From: Furcasterigmium furcatum | Lineage: Eukaryota > Ascomycota > Sordariomycetes > Glomerellales > Plectosphaerellaceae | Length of the DNA stretch: 64,000 nt | Reading direction: 5' to 3' | NCBI GenBank assembly: GCA_001599815.1 | Contig: BCIA01000007.1 | Coordinates: 1,178,001 to 1,242,000, forward strand | Shown here: positions 9,191 through 20,914 of the stretch, piece by piece | Layout of the letters: each line of letters opens with the position of its first letter | How positions within the stretch are numbered: position 1 is the first letter of the stretch | The notes under the pieces: model-generated | Told to the model about the DNA's origin: nothing | What the model saw: the letters and a program-made list of their open reading frames with translations, nothing else | The model's database searches: none | Position numbers and translations under genes: made by a program

Positions 9191-12100
9191 TCACGGCTTT
9201 CTCCGCTTGGTTGTATCGTCATCTTCCCACGAATGCGGCCGTGGCCTGGTGTCGCCACCGCCGCTCAAGACCGTGTCACCCGTCGGCTGCAGGCTTGGGA
9301 CGGCCCCCGAGCCCTCCGTCCTCGTCGTGCGCCGGGCGTCCACGCGGAAGGGCAGCGTGCTTTCGAAGCTCCATTCCTCCAGCTTCTGCGACAAGCTCCC
9401 GCGGCTGAGCACGCTCCGGTTGGACGTGCTGCCGTCGGACTCTGCGCGCTGCATTGAGCTGGAGCCGACGGTCGGGCTTGCTTCCACCGATCCCACGCTC
9501 AGCCTCGGATCGAGGGCCATGTTGATTTTGGCCTGCTTGTCGGACGCCTCGTCGAATGGCCGGCAGAGGAGGTTGAGGAGCTCCACGGCCAGCTCGACCC
9601 GGTTTGATGGCGCCTCGTACGGCGGGGTGAGGAGATACAGGTCATTGCTCCAGGGAAGGTTAACGCCAGCATCGACCGTGTCCGGCGGCGACCTTGAATG
9701 GCGGCCGTTTGCTATGAGGTTCTTGACATTGCTGAGCTGCTCGTAGAGGCTCTCGGCAAGGGAGTCGTTCACTCCGCAGGACCCGAGAATCGAGAGGCAT
9801 GCAGCCGCCTGCTCAAGGTTCTCGGCCCATTCGGTTTCCGGGAACCGATGTAGCTGTTTCTGGAGCGCCGACAGGAGAAGGATGGCGCAGGCCGTGTGTG
9901 TTTGGTTCCTGGAATGGCAAGCTGTCAGAGCTCTGGGACGCGATGGGGCATTAGTAGGTCCGGCGGTGGTTAGTCTACGCACATTATTAGCCAGCTGAGC
10001 TCGCGAGCCTGGCCAGCATCTTCAAGCAGTCGCAAAATCCGGCTCGAGTGGCTCGCGGCAATGACTCCCTGGTTCGCCTGGCTTGCGAGAGCCTGATCGA
10101 GTGGCGTCCATGGTAGGCTCTTCCTGCGTCGGTAACCATGCGCTCGTGCGAACTGAGACAAGGCCCGGCGGGAGAGAAGCATGATGGCGTCGAGATGGAG
10201 TAAGTGGGTGTAGCATACGCATGACTGAATACCACCTCCGGGGTCCGGCTTTGTGAGGCTCCCCAAGAGCATGCTTTCAGGGAGCCCAGCATACCAGCTC
10301 TGCAAGTCTTGGTTGGCAGACTCGAGGGTTTGGATGTCGATGATAGAAGGGGCGAGGCGAACGCGAAGCAGGTCGGCTTTGAGCAGCGAGACCTTTGTCA
10401 TTTCGATCTGTAGAGCTTCATGCTAGTCAGCTGGCAACGTTTTGAGCGTACTGGAATGTCTAGATAGGGGCGTACTATCGGCTTCATCCACATTAGGCCC
10501 AATGTCTACATCGGAAAGCTGTTTGGAGTCAGCATGCTTGACAGCGCACTAGAAAGCTCAAGGTTGACTGACGTAAGTGCGCACGATGGCGTCGGCGTGG
10601 TCCTCGTTGTATCCCGCGGTAAAGGGCATCCAACTGGGCGCGGTGAGCCAAAGCCAGTAGGGGAGGGAGGCAGTTTCATGGACACACCTTGACAAGCACA
10701 TCAGAGTACGCCATGCTCTTCGGTATTCGGCCCATCGGGGTCTTGTGAGAGTCGTGTCTTTCGGGTCTGGTGCGCACAGCCCTTGCCGTCTAGACATACC
10801 AAGTCCGGTTTCTACGGAACCTAGGCGTCAGTGGTTTGCGTCAAGAGGGACACAGCTCCCCTGGGCTCAGGGTGCTCATACCGACGTAGGTCAGGGCGAC
10901 AGTGGATTTCGCCATGAAGTTGCACATGGCCAGCAGGACGCAACACTTGATGGCATCGAGGGGGGCCTCCTCGATGACACTCTCGAAACAATACCGGGCG
11001 AGCTCGTACAGAGATGCGGCTACTTGCTTCTCGAGACTGCTGTGCAGGTACCGCGCGCCGACGGCGGCAACGGCAGCCAGACAGGCGACTGAGACGGAGC
11101 CGGCGGCTGAGTGAGACTGAGCGGTGTCAGGGTACGCGGCACGCAGGAAGTTTGCGATCTCCTCCCGCGAGAAGACATGGAAGGGCTGGAGACTGTAGTA
11201 GAAGAATGCGTCGATGACTCTGATGACGGTGAGTCGATCTGGGAGGGAGATCTCTGCTGACACGGCAGCGGCCTGTGGCTGTGGTACTGTGGGTGACTGG
11301 GAGTCACCGACGTCGAGCGGCTCCTTGCTCACCGTCCGCGAGCTTTGCGAAGTAGCATCGGAGGGAACATCGAGTCCGGTTTCAACGAAAGGGGAGCCTG
11401 TTTGCGACGAGCCAGGTACGCTGGTGGTGACGGATGACTTCTGGCTGACAGAGCTGGGGTCCGAGCCGGGGTCGGTGAGTGCCTCTGCCACGAGTTTCGA
11501 GAGGTCGGTGCCTTCGTCGACGGCCCTGATCTGGGAGTATATCTTCTTGGCCTCGTCATCTGGCTGGGACTGAAGCTGGTGGAAGATGTTTTCGAGAACC
11601 TCGAGGCGGGTCATCATGGCTGCCTGTCTAGACTGCCCGGCCTCGCCAATGTAGCCACAGGGCTTGCTCTTGGCCACGCAGTTGCCGCATCTGGGGCGAA
11701 CGCCATCACACTATAAAGGGGGCATCGGCTGTTAGTTGCACACGTTGCCGAAGGAGCAGAGGTACGAGTAGTGAGTCTGAGGGGGTGGAAGTGTGGGTGG
11801 ATATTGCGGCAGACGGCATATGGGAGACAACCAGGAACACCGTCCATAGCTGTGATTGCGACGGGCGGGATGACGGTTGGGCAAGGGAGAGAGGCATGAT
11901 ACGCGGTAGGCGGCGCGGGTGGGCGGACCAACCCTCTTGCGCCGGAGTCAACCCCGGTATGGATGCGTCCCGGAATCATGATAGAACTGAGGAAGGGGTT
12001 GAGGGAATAGGAGTGGCGCACCTTGGCTTTCGACTGGCGACACTGGGGGCAGGCCTGAGCAACCTGATGGGAGCCGCGAGGCCGCTTTCCGGGCACGCCA

Positions 12101-12210
12101 CGGGGATCAGATGGGCCGCCGGGGGCCGTCACGGGAGGCGCCGTCGGTGTCTGACGATCATCATTGTCGACGGGGTTCGTCGTTGGCTGGATGTGCCGGA
12201 ACGAGGACAT
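9191..12210 (-). CDS. Zn2Cys6 fungal transcription factor
   Basis: Binuclear zinc cluster regulator, nuclear by family. Inferred exons are 12210-12022, 11710-10882, 10820-10688, 10633-10573, 10518-10476, 10415-9983 and 9908-9191, 801 aa. The spliced cluster has cysteines at about 54, 57, 64, 71, 74 and 81 (C-x2-C-x6-C-x6-C-x2-C-x6-C). The first intron (311 nt, far longer than others here) falls just before the third cysteine. The middle (residues ~200-560) is the fungal-specific regulatory domain: helical, with VIDAFFYYSLQPFHVFSR and the EYRRAWRTLMCLS segment. The tail is serine-rich and disordered. Intron 10416-10475 needs an AAG acceptor to hold frame and gives TLQIEMTKVSLL. No target pathway can be inferred from the neighbours. 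Confidence 0.88.
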
Positions 12211-14774
12211 GCTGTGCCATGAGGCTCGTTACGGTCGAGGATTGAGCATGTAAGTAGCCAAGGAGATGATTCCGGAGAGAGAACCAGCCAGTGGAAGCGA
12301 AGGAGGGGCGCTTAGTTTGTACTTGTCGGTAGTTGACGACCCAGGGAACAGGGGGGCGAACGGTAGTAATACCTCCGTCTACCGGCACGTGCCCCTCCCG
12401 CTTTATGGGCTAGGGAGATGGTGTAAGTCGGTACTAGGTATTTAAAGAAGGTACTTGCACAAGTGGGGAGCTCGCCCGCCGTGCAAAACTGGCTGTTGTG
12501 CCCTCCGCGCGGCAAATGATTGAGGAGAGTTGGTTACCCGACGTTCCCCAGCAAAGTGGCTAACGCGAAGCATCAGCCGTGGTGTGAAACTTCGCTGCAA
12601 TGCTGATATGGCTGGGGCTCGCCACCGCCCGCCCGCCGTTGGGAGGTCTCGCAACATGATGCCCCATTGGTGCGTCCCTTCGGGGGCGCTCCGAGATGGA
12701 TGGCACTGATAGGCACCGGTGATTGGGCGCCACGAGTCAAAAGGGAGTCCTGCAGCGGCGATCGCCTCGACGACCAACACCCGTGTTTTCCAGGTCTTCT
12801 CATGGTCGAGATGAAAATCATCTCATCCGACTCTGTTGCGGTGAATGTTCTCGTCTTAATATACATAGGTACTAGGTAGATACTCATACGTAGCACTGCC
12901 GAACAGTCGTTTCCCGTACTCGGGTGGTGGTGACCCCGGTTTGGTCTTCCGCCCTTTAACTTCAGCGAGCGGCGGCTAGTAACAGATCCAGGCTTCGCCG
13001 AGTGCGCGAACTCTGTGGTGACATATGTGGCAGGCAAGCGGTCTCGTGGTCGAAGGGCTTCCCTGTCCTGTTCAGGTCTGCCCCTCCTATGACTTATACC
13101 TCCTACTACTAATCATATTTTCCTACTGGCTGTCTTGGTGCATACTAATTTCCTCCCCCCGACCAGGAACTCTCGCCAGGTGAAAAGACAAGCCTCGCGG
13201 TGTATTCGCAATGTACCCGGCGGCTTGGGGGAGCCGCAGGCTTACTCGTTGGTACTTGATTATGGATGCCCCTGATTCCTCAGCTCCCTTACCCTCCCCC
13301 ACCAACCTCGCTAGGCTGCTGAAGCAAATCCCCCCAGCGTGACCGCTGTCGATTTGGTCCTCCGACCGATTCCTCTCCTGTCATCATCGAGCCTTTTGCC
13401 CTGCTCTGGCAGCCGCTCTGGTGTCTCACGCAGCCCTTCTACCTCACAGCTTCGGTTGACTAGGTACTTCGACTACCTACCTATCTAACCAGCGAAAGGC
13501 ATCCAGCCACAAACAGCGTCCCCGACCGAGTCCACAGATAAACATCTGGCTCCCACGCTCCGGGCGGCTACTACGAAGGACTCTAATGTCTACTTCAGCC
13601 GGTACGAACCGTGTCAACATTCGAAGCAAGCTATCCGTGATCGAAGACCTATATCGTCCAAAACCCCGACGTGAACAGACATAACCTGATGGCGAAGATT
13701 CCCGCAAACCTCCAACCCAGTCACCGACAACACATGCCCCTCCCGAACCTCCTCGACCGCACAAGAAGGCACCGAAAAATCAATACCCATTCATCGATGA
13801 TGATTGCTGGCGCATCATGAGAGCCTATTTACGTCGCCATCGGACTGCAAGATACTCTCTCAATGTGTCGTTGGTCGATGTCTTCCGCCACAACTTTGCG
13901 ATGCCCGACACCGCGATACACGCCGAAAATCATAACCACGAGGAAAAAAACCCTAACTCGGGACTAATACTTATCTAGGTAACCCCCGTTGTACGCACAT
14001 AAGCAATCCGCAGCCGAACCCGTCATTCCTGACGCGTCCGCATCCTCCATTACCATGTAAAATGGATATCAAAGAGCACAACACCCGTACCCCCAGTGTC
14101 GGCCGTGTCAAAATTCGTCGGCATTGCTGGGGTAGCGAGATGATTGATACTGGGACATACTTCTGCTTGCCTCGCAACGGTTCGAAACCACTACCCCGGA
14201 AGTGCGTCCAGAGCTCAATGTAAACCATGTATCAACCCCGCCTGGGTTTACAATGAGCTCTATCCTTTTGGAGTAGCGTCATATTGGATTTTCAAACCCG
14301 ACTTACCTAGGCGTGGTTGCAGATTTAGAGTTTCATTCTTAGACTTCCACTCCTGCAGACATTGTCCACGTCTAGCGTTCGGACAACTCAACATTGGATT
14401 TACGCTGGACCCTAGTCCAACATCACCACGCTACCTGTCAACTAGGTGCTGCTTATATCGCTCTTTGGGGAATTCGTGGCTTGAAGCGCCCCGGTCCCTT
14501 GTGCGTCCTGGCCAGACTAGGATCTTCCCATGGCCAACAGCCACTTCGATACGCAGTTCACGAGAAGGGTCAAATCACGATCGATAATATGAACAACATC
14601 ATGCCTGTATAGACCAAATTCTAAGCCAAGTCGCGGTGGACTCGCTAACACCGAGGCTACGGTATAATCCCATAGCCTGCTGGCCTGGTCCATGCTCCTA
14701 CATCAAGCCGCCAAACGCCGTCAAACTCGCCTCCGCACCCCTCGGCATAGCCTCGTCATGTAACTCACGTCTTA
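12211..14774. other. 2.6 kb gene-poor region upstream of the Zn2Cys6 gene
   Basis: No frame looks coding: the open frames are short and low in recognisable composition. Several CCTAGGTA/TACCTA-type strings occur (for example near 12435, 12870, 13463 and 13973). The sequence is less GC-rich than the genes around it. It lies between the 5' end of the Zn2Cys6 gene and the 3' end of VPS27, so it may hold a long promoter or an untranslated exon. I found no terminal repeats or transposase-like frame. Confidence 0.5.
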
Positions 14775-17119
14775 CTACAGATCGATCAGACTCTCCTCCA
14801 CCGCGGGCTGCTTTTGCGCCTGTTGAGAGGGTTGCGGGTGCGAGGCTTGGGGGTAAGACTCTTGCGGGTATCCATTATACTGGTTGTTCCACGCCGGCTG
14901 CTGCTGGTGCTGCTGCTGCTGCTGCGGGGGCTGAGATGATTGCTGTGGCACTGACGGTTGCCAGTAGTTTTGCTGTTGGGGTGGTGCGGCACCATGCGGC
15001 TGTGCGGGTTGAGCGGGCGCCTGCGTTGGTGTCTGCGATACAGGCTGCTGGTGATACTGCTGTGATTGTTGAAGGTTGGGATAGGGAGAAGGCGTAGCAT
15101 CGGCCGCTGGTGGCGCGGATGGTGCGGACGGTGGCTGACTCGGCTGTTGCTGGTTGTAGTAGTAGGCGGCCAGATTGGGGTCGGCTGATGCTGCTTCGGG
15201 ATGGCGAGCGGGTTGATGAGCTTGGGGCTGCGGGGTATCATTCGTAGGGTAACCGGGCTGAGGCGGATACTGGGCATCAGGAGGAGGGCCAGAGCCGCTC
15301 CTCCAGCTTTCTGTCCGTTGCACGGGCTGAGGATACTGGCCCGGACCTGGGCTAGGCTGGTCGTACGACGCGTACTGGGGCTGCGGCGTGTGTTGAGGAT
15401 AGGCATGTGAGGGCGGTGCGTGGGTGTACTCAGGTCTCTGCTCGCCTGTGTAAAAGTTCTCGGCGGAACCGGTGTGGGGGGGCGCACTTGCGTGCAGAGC
15501 TGGGTATGAACTGGATGGTTGACGCGGAGGGGGGAGGTTATAACCGCCAAGAGTGTGCTGGCTGTATGCCTTGGACAGTCGCTCTTCTAGCATCCTGTCA
15601 TAGTAGCGCACTACTGTAGAGAGCTTCGCATGAAGATCCAAAAGAGTGTCTTAACCATTGTCAGCACATGTCAGTCAGCCAGGGTCGTAGTACAAACCAT
15701 GCTTGCTCATCGTCTCGCCGTAGGTCCGAGCGAGCTTAGGGCGCAGCGCGCCAATGCTGTCGTACAATTCCTGGATCTGTGGCTCGCGAAGGATAGTCCC
15801 GGGAGGTTGGGTCTGGAGACGGTCGACCAAAGTGGAGAAGAGATTGATGTTCTCGGCCTCGACAGGGGTCAACTCGTAGTCATTCTTTGGAAGAACGAAA
15901 GGCGCTGTCGTTGCCTGTCCACCAGTGGCCGTCTGCTCTTTCAGAGCAGCGGCGTGCTTCTTCTTCTGCTCCTCCATGTCGGCTAGCGAGGCAGCAATGG
16001 CGGCCTTGAGGTCATCATCCTCCTCCTCAGCTTGGTTTGCTGCTGCAGTAGTCCCGTTCGCCCCAGAGCCCTGTTTCGGCCCATTGGCAGTCGGTTCTGT
16101 GTACCCCTTGGAGTAACCCTTGACTTCCTCAAGGCTCATGGCGAGGGCCTTCTTGAGATCCTCGTCAAAGTTTTCATCGACACGGGCGTTTCGAGGTTGC
16201 ATCGCAGAGGTGCTGCGGGTCTTGTACGGGTATGTCGGGGTGGCGTCCTGGGCTGTCACACTCGGCCGTCGCCCCGACTTGTCCTTGAGCTTGGTGTAGC
16301 AGCCATCGTCCACACGGACAGCTTGCAGGATACCCAAGTGTGGCAGCGGGAGCGTCTTGCTGGAACACTGTTGGTCGAAGCAGTTTCCGCAGTTTCGGCA
16401 GTGGTGCTTTCGGTTCGTGAAGGTAAAGGCGGTTCGGCATCGCATGCAAACTTCGGAATCGATCCACTCGGGAGGCTTGGGAGACATGAGCACGCCGTCA
16501 ATTGCGCAGGGATTTTGGTGTGCTTACCGCGCTGCTGTCAATCATGCTGCTGGAGACGGTGACCTTGGGCGGGAACTTGTGGCCTTCGCGCTGTAGGGTC
16601 TTGTACACCTCCCCGATATAACCTAGTTCATGCCGGCCCTCTGTGGCCGCGGCCCAGGTTTGAATCAGCTCAAGGATCTTGGCCTTCACGTCTGAGTTAA
16701 TGGCTGCGGAGCCGACGGCTTGGAGAAGCGAGGTCATGGTATCCATGAACTCCTTGGACGCGATCTCGGCGAGGAAGTGGGAGCCGCCATTCTTGAAACA
16801 GGTATCGGTGAGCTGCCAATAGTTAGCATGACCGCCCAAAAGACTCTCTCATGTTACACGTGCATTCAGGGCGCTGAGCTGGGTGTTTGGGTTCCGGTTG
16901 CCGATGCGCCTTTTCAAGGAACGCATCGCTTCCTTGGGCTGGACCGTCTTGGAACGAATGACATCGGAGATCTCGAGGTTGAGGGCAATGTCTTCCCTGT
17001 GAGAGAGTTAGTAGAGTATCCCCATGCTACTCAAGTGCTACACACAGGCTGCTGCTGGTCGCCTTCTCAATCTGCTCATCTAAGGCCGTGTTGGCCGAGG
17101 ACGACCACCAGCCCATCAT
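14775..17119 (-). CDS. VPS27: Vps27, ESCRT-0 subunit (VHS-FYVE-UIM)
   Basis: Vps27 binds PI3P and ubiquitinated cargo at the endosome and recruits ESCRT-I. Exons 17119-17046, 16996-16864, 16812-16528, 16475-15698 and 15649-14775 join to 714 aa. The VHS domain is at residues ~1-150 (QPKEAMRSLKRRI, CFKNGGSHFLAEIASKEF). The FYVE domain at ~165-230 has WIDSEVCMRC and RKHHCRNCG, but two usual zinc-ligand cysteines are Asp (FDQQC and VRVDDGC). Two UIM-like helices follow (EDLKKALAMSLEE, DDDLKAAIAASLADM), then a helical Hrs/GAT-like region with GETMSKHDTLLDLHAKL. The C-terminal third is Pro/Gln-rich and ends in LIDL, a clathrin-box-like motif. The second intron is best modelled as GC-AG. A second ATG lies three bases downstream. 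Confidence 0.95.
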
Positions 17120-17956
17120 GGTGACCTGGTTCGGAGAAGCTGTCGGGCGGGGTTGTCTTTCGGGAGAACGTTGAAAGGCGTGGCAAGAACCAAGTCGCTG
17201 TGGGATCGCTGGCGCGTTGAAGAGGTAGTGCGCCGGTTGAGGATCGCACGGAGGGGAGATTCGGAAAGCTGGTTGATGACGGACGTGCTTGATGGAGTCG
17301 GAGTCTCCGTCTGCCTAGGAGCTCGAAACACAGCCCGCGAGGTTGGTTTGGAGGTTGCAGCTTGCCGCTGACTAAGGCAGATCATTGGTGGAAGCCTATT
17401 GTCGCAGTGGAGCCGATGACGACTTGCTCGCAGCGTCACTTGCTGTCGCGTCGGGGTAGATAAGATAAGGCTTTTCCCAGGAACATTCGAGGCCGCCCCA
17501 CTCGACGCCATGACAGGTACTTACAGTCTCACCACTATTCCGCTGCGTCGCCAAGTACCTCATCATGCCTCCCGAGGTCGACTGCCCCAAACCCAGTGTC
17601 AAGTAAAGCGCCCCATCTTTTCAGGGAACAACATCGCCGAACACCTCGCCTTTGACATCCCCCAGCGCCTCCTGCAACTGATATCACCAACAAAGGCGAA
17701 CTGAGGGCCGGGTCCTTTGTCGCCTTTGTCTCCAGAGAATGCACCTCTCTCCGACTCTCCTCCATCGATTGTCCCGACAATAAAGCACCAGACTTCCGAC
17801 CCCATTTCCGTTCCGACTTCCCACGGGAACACCTCCTCTGCGACATGTCCAGGCACACAAGTCCGCTCGACAGATTGCACGACCGGCTGACCTAGCTCTG
17901 CTTCTCGACAACCAGACACCCCATTGCTCTCCAGAACGAGCCACCCCATAAACACA
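17120..17956. promoter_or_regulatory. Divergent promoter, VPS27 and the deubiquitinase gene
   Basis: 837 bp between two start codons facing away from each other. The functional link between both products makes a shared control region plausible. I see no unambiguous TATA box. Confidence 0.55.
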
Positions 17957-20914
17957 ATGGGTACTGTTACGACCGCTACCAATGGTGGCCACGCTTCGCC
18001 TGGGAAAGGCCCGGGGAGAATCTTGAAGCACATGGACGATATTCTTGCAGCGCCAGTGCAAGTCAACATGCAGGCCACGTTAAGGGTCTTGCTGGAGAAG
18101 GCAGAGAGTCTACTCGAGCAGGCCAAGAGCAGCCTCACCTTCGGCAGACCCGACTATGCCTTCGAAGCATACATCCAAGCCTCCATCATCCTCATCAAGA
18201 TGATCCCGAATCACAAGGACTACCCAGGAATGAAGGCTGGCCAGTCAGATCTGAAGCGCAGGCACCAAGGTCTGACCCAGAGCGTTGGCGAGCAGCACGA
18301 AGCCTTCGAACGCGTCAAGCGGAGAATCATCGAGGACAACCGCTTGCACCAAATTCGGCCTCAGACTCCACGCCAGAAGCCGACGAGGACCGCCCAAGAT
18401 ACATCGCCCGTGACTGCCTTGGTGAACGGCAAGAAAGAAAAGCCGGCTGTGCTGCCAAAACCTCCTGCGCTGCATGGCAACGCCATCAATCGAGGGTCTG
18501 CGGATATGCTCGCAGCACGCTTCAGCAAACTTGGAGGTCCCGCCGCAAGCCCGGGGCAGGATCCACGTATTCGCACTCATCCGCCGCTGGTGCCGCCCAC
18601 CGCACCGAGCACAAGCTTCGCCCAGACTGCTGCCCTCCCAAAAATGCCGGACGCCATCTACAGCCCTGCTAGGGGTACTCTGACTGAAGAGGCGGCTGCC
18701 CTACCCACGAGCACTCCAGGACTGTTCAGCAGAACCGTAACATCTCCCTCGGTTTCCAAAGCGGGCCAAACATCCAAGGGAGACTATTTCTCGGCAATGC
18801 AGGACTCCACGGCACCCAAAAAGACCTCCTTCACCATCCCCGAACGTTCTACTCTCGCCCCATCTGAAGTGGTGGATTTGCAACAGCAGGGGGCTAAGAT
18901 TCTCATGATCGATGTCCGCAACCGAGATGAATTTGACGAGGGCCACATCAACTCGCAGTACATCATCTGCATCGAACCCTCCGTCGTGCTGACGGAGAAT
19001 GCCACATCAGACGTCGTGCGAGATCGCATGGAAATCGGCCCCGACGCGGAGCTGGATTTGTTTGATCGCCGCGATACTTTCGACGTCGTCGTCTTCTATG
19101 ATTATGACTCGACATCGTTGCCGCCCTACATGAGCAGCCGCGCTGGCAACGCGGCACTGCTTGCTCTGGACCGCATCCTGACTACTTTCAGTATCGATAA
19201 GCGCGTCTACCCGAAGCTTCTTGTCGGAGGTCTTCACGCATGGGCCGATATGATGGGCGATCAGTGTTTGGTTTCGACAACTGTCAACCCATTGCCCCCG
19301 AGAAAGGGGCGTCCTCCAGTCAAGTCCATGGCTGGACGTGGTCCGATCAAGTACACCACCAAGGGTCTCACATCAGCCGAGATCAACAAATTCAAGCAGC
19401 AGACTGTCAAGGACCTTGTGCGCACTCCTTCAGAATTCATGCAAAAGTTCCCCGAGATTTCGACAGAGCCTGTGTCTATGACGCGGCCGAGAAAGGAAGT
19501 CGACAGCATGTATGGTCACCCCAGGCCGCCAATGCCACAGAGTCTGCTGCCCAAGCCTCCAAGCCACGCCGGAATTCAAGACTTACCATCGTTGCTTGCC
19601 AAGCCGGCTCCTACTGCTGCCAAGGTCGGCACCAGCGGTCTGCATTCTGCGGGGGAAGTCACTCTCAACGCGAAGGGCCTCGCCGCCGACAGCTCGTCAG
19701 CGACAGGACAACGCATGACGGGGCTGATCAATCCTGGGACCTGGTGTTTTGCCAACAGCACGGTCCAAGCTCTTCGCATGTCACCAGGCTTCGGCAGAGA
19801 GCTCGCTAACAAAGACTGGCAAGCATCGTGGAAGATTCCGAAGAGGCCAGGAGAGGAGGCCGACCATCCCCAACTCATGGCGCGTATTCTGGCGAATCTC
19901 CTGTACTGGATGAATAATGGATCCTTTAATGTGATGAGGGCCACGACTCTTATGGTAAGCAGGTCCATGATACGACGCGGGGGCGGGATGCTAACAGCTG
20001 CTTAGGATTACGCCGGCTCCTTGACGAGACGAGACCCTCAAGTGGACTTCTCTGGGAAAAGCCAACAAGACGCGCAGGAGTTTCTGGCTTTCTTAATGGA
20101 TGCATTGAGTCAGGAGACAAACACGCGGCGAGACCAATTCAACCCAAGCCCTGATCCCCCGAGCATGCACGGTGGCAAGTCAGTTCTCCAAGCAGCGGTT
20201 GAGTTCTGGGATGCCCTTTCTCAGGGCAGTCATTCCATTATCGACAAGTACTTCAGTTTCCTGAACGTCACCATGACGACTTGCCAGAACTGCAAGAATA
20301 CTAGCTACCGGTGGGAGGAGAATCAGATCCTGATTGCAACTGTGCCGACCTCGTCGCGCACGACGACGCTGGAGGAGTGCATCAAGGAGCCGCCCGAACG
20401 CATCACGGGGTTTACCTGTGACAAGTGTGGCAAGAACCGCGACGCCGTGCTTGATCGGAAGCTGGGGCGGGTGCCGGAGCTCCTGTGCGTCCAGCTCGGC
20501 CGCTTCCAATTCGACCAGAGCAGCAATTCCTTGCAGCAGCGGAAGGTCTTGACGCCCGTGACCTGGGACCTGAACAATATCAACGTGGAGCCGAGGTTCC
20601 TCTCGCAACACCACCGCATTCCTGCGCCCGATGTCGAATTGGACGAGCACTACAAAGGGCCATTCAACTACGAATGCTACGCCGTCGTCATCCACTCCGG
20701 CCCGGACATGTCGCACGGCCACTACTACACCTACGCCCGCGTCTCAACGGGCTCGGAGCCGAACGCGTGGTACAAGCTGAACGACTCGAGCATAACGCGG
20801 GTGAAACACCCAGCGAGCGATATCTTTTCCTCGAGGGAATCCACGGCGACGCCATACCTGGCCTTTTTCAGGAGGAAGCACAGCGGGTCCAACTCCGTGG
20901 GTGGCCATCTCTGA
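17957..20914 (+). CDS. Ubiquitin-specific protease with rhodanese domain (Doa4/USP8-like)
   Basis: Cysteine deubiquitinase of the USP family. Exons 17957-19954 and 20006-20914 join to 968 aa. Residues ~15-130 form the helical USP8/MIT-like N-terminal domain (LEQAKSSLTFGRPDYAFEAY). A rhodanese-like domain follows at ~300-430 (GAKILMIDVRNRDEFDEGHI). The catalytic core starts at ~588: Cys box GLINPGTWCFANS with catalytic Cys ~597 and the oxyanion Asn five residues before it, then SQQDAQEFL. A zinc ribbon is seen in CQNCKN and CDKCGK. The His box is SHGHYYTYA (His ~905), with WYKLNDSSI after it. The usual GNTC of the Cys box is GTWC here. The order helical-rhodanese-USP is that of yeast Doa4, which recovers ubiquitin from endosomal cargo. 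Chosen start ATGGGTACT; an upstream in-frame TTG was not used. It may be a Doa4 orthologue or a paralogue. Confidence 0.9.

Noticed and set aside
14165..14200. Perfect-looking B-box string GGTTCGAAACC
   Set aside because: The five-base stem around it does not pair and no cloverleaf can be drawn on either strand.
12211..14774. Degenerate RIP-mutated transposon
   Set aside because: No strong TA bias at CpA/TpG sites by eye, no terminal repeats, and no reverse transcriptase or transposase-like frame. It could still be an old fragment, but this cannot be shown here.
17924..17956. Upstream in-frame start (TTG) for the deubiquitinase
   Set aside because: TTG is not a normal start in these fungi, and an ATG follows at 17957.
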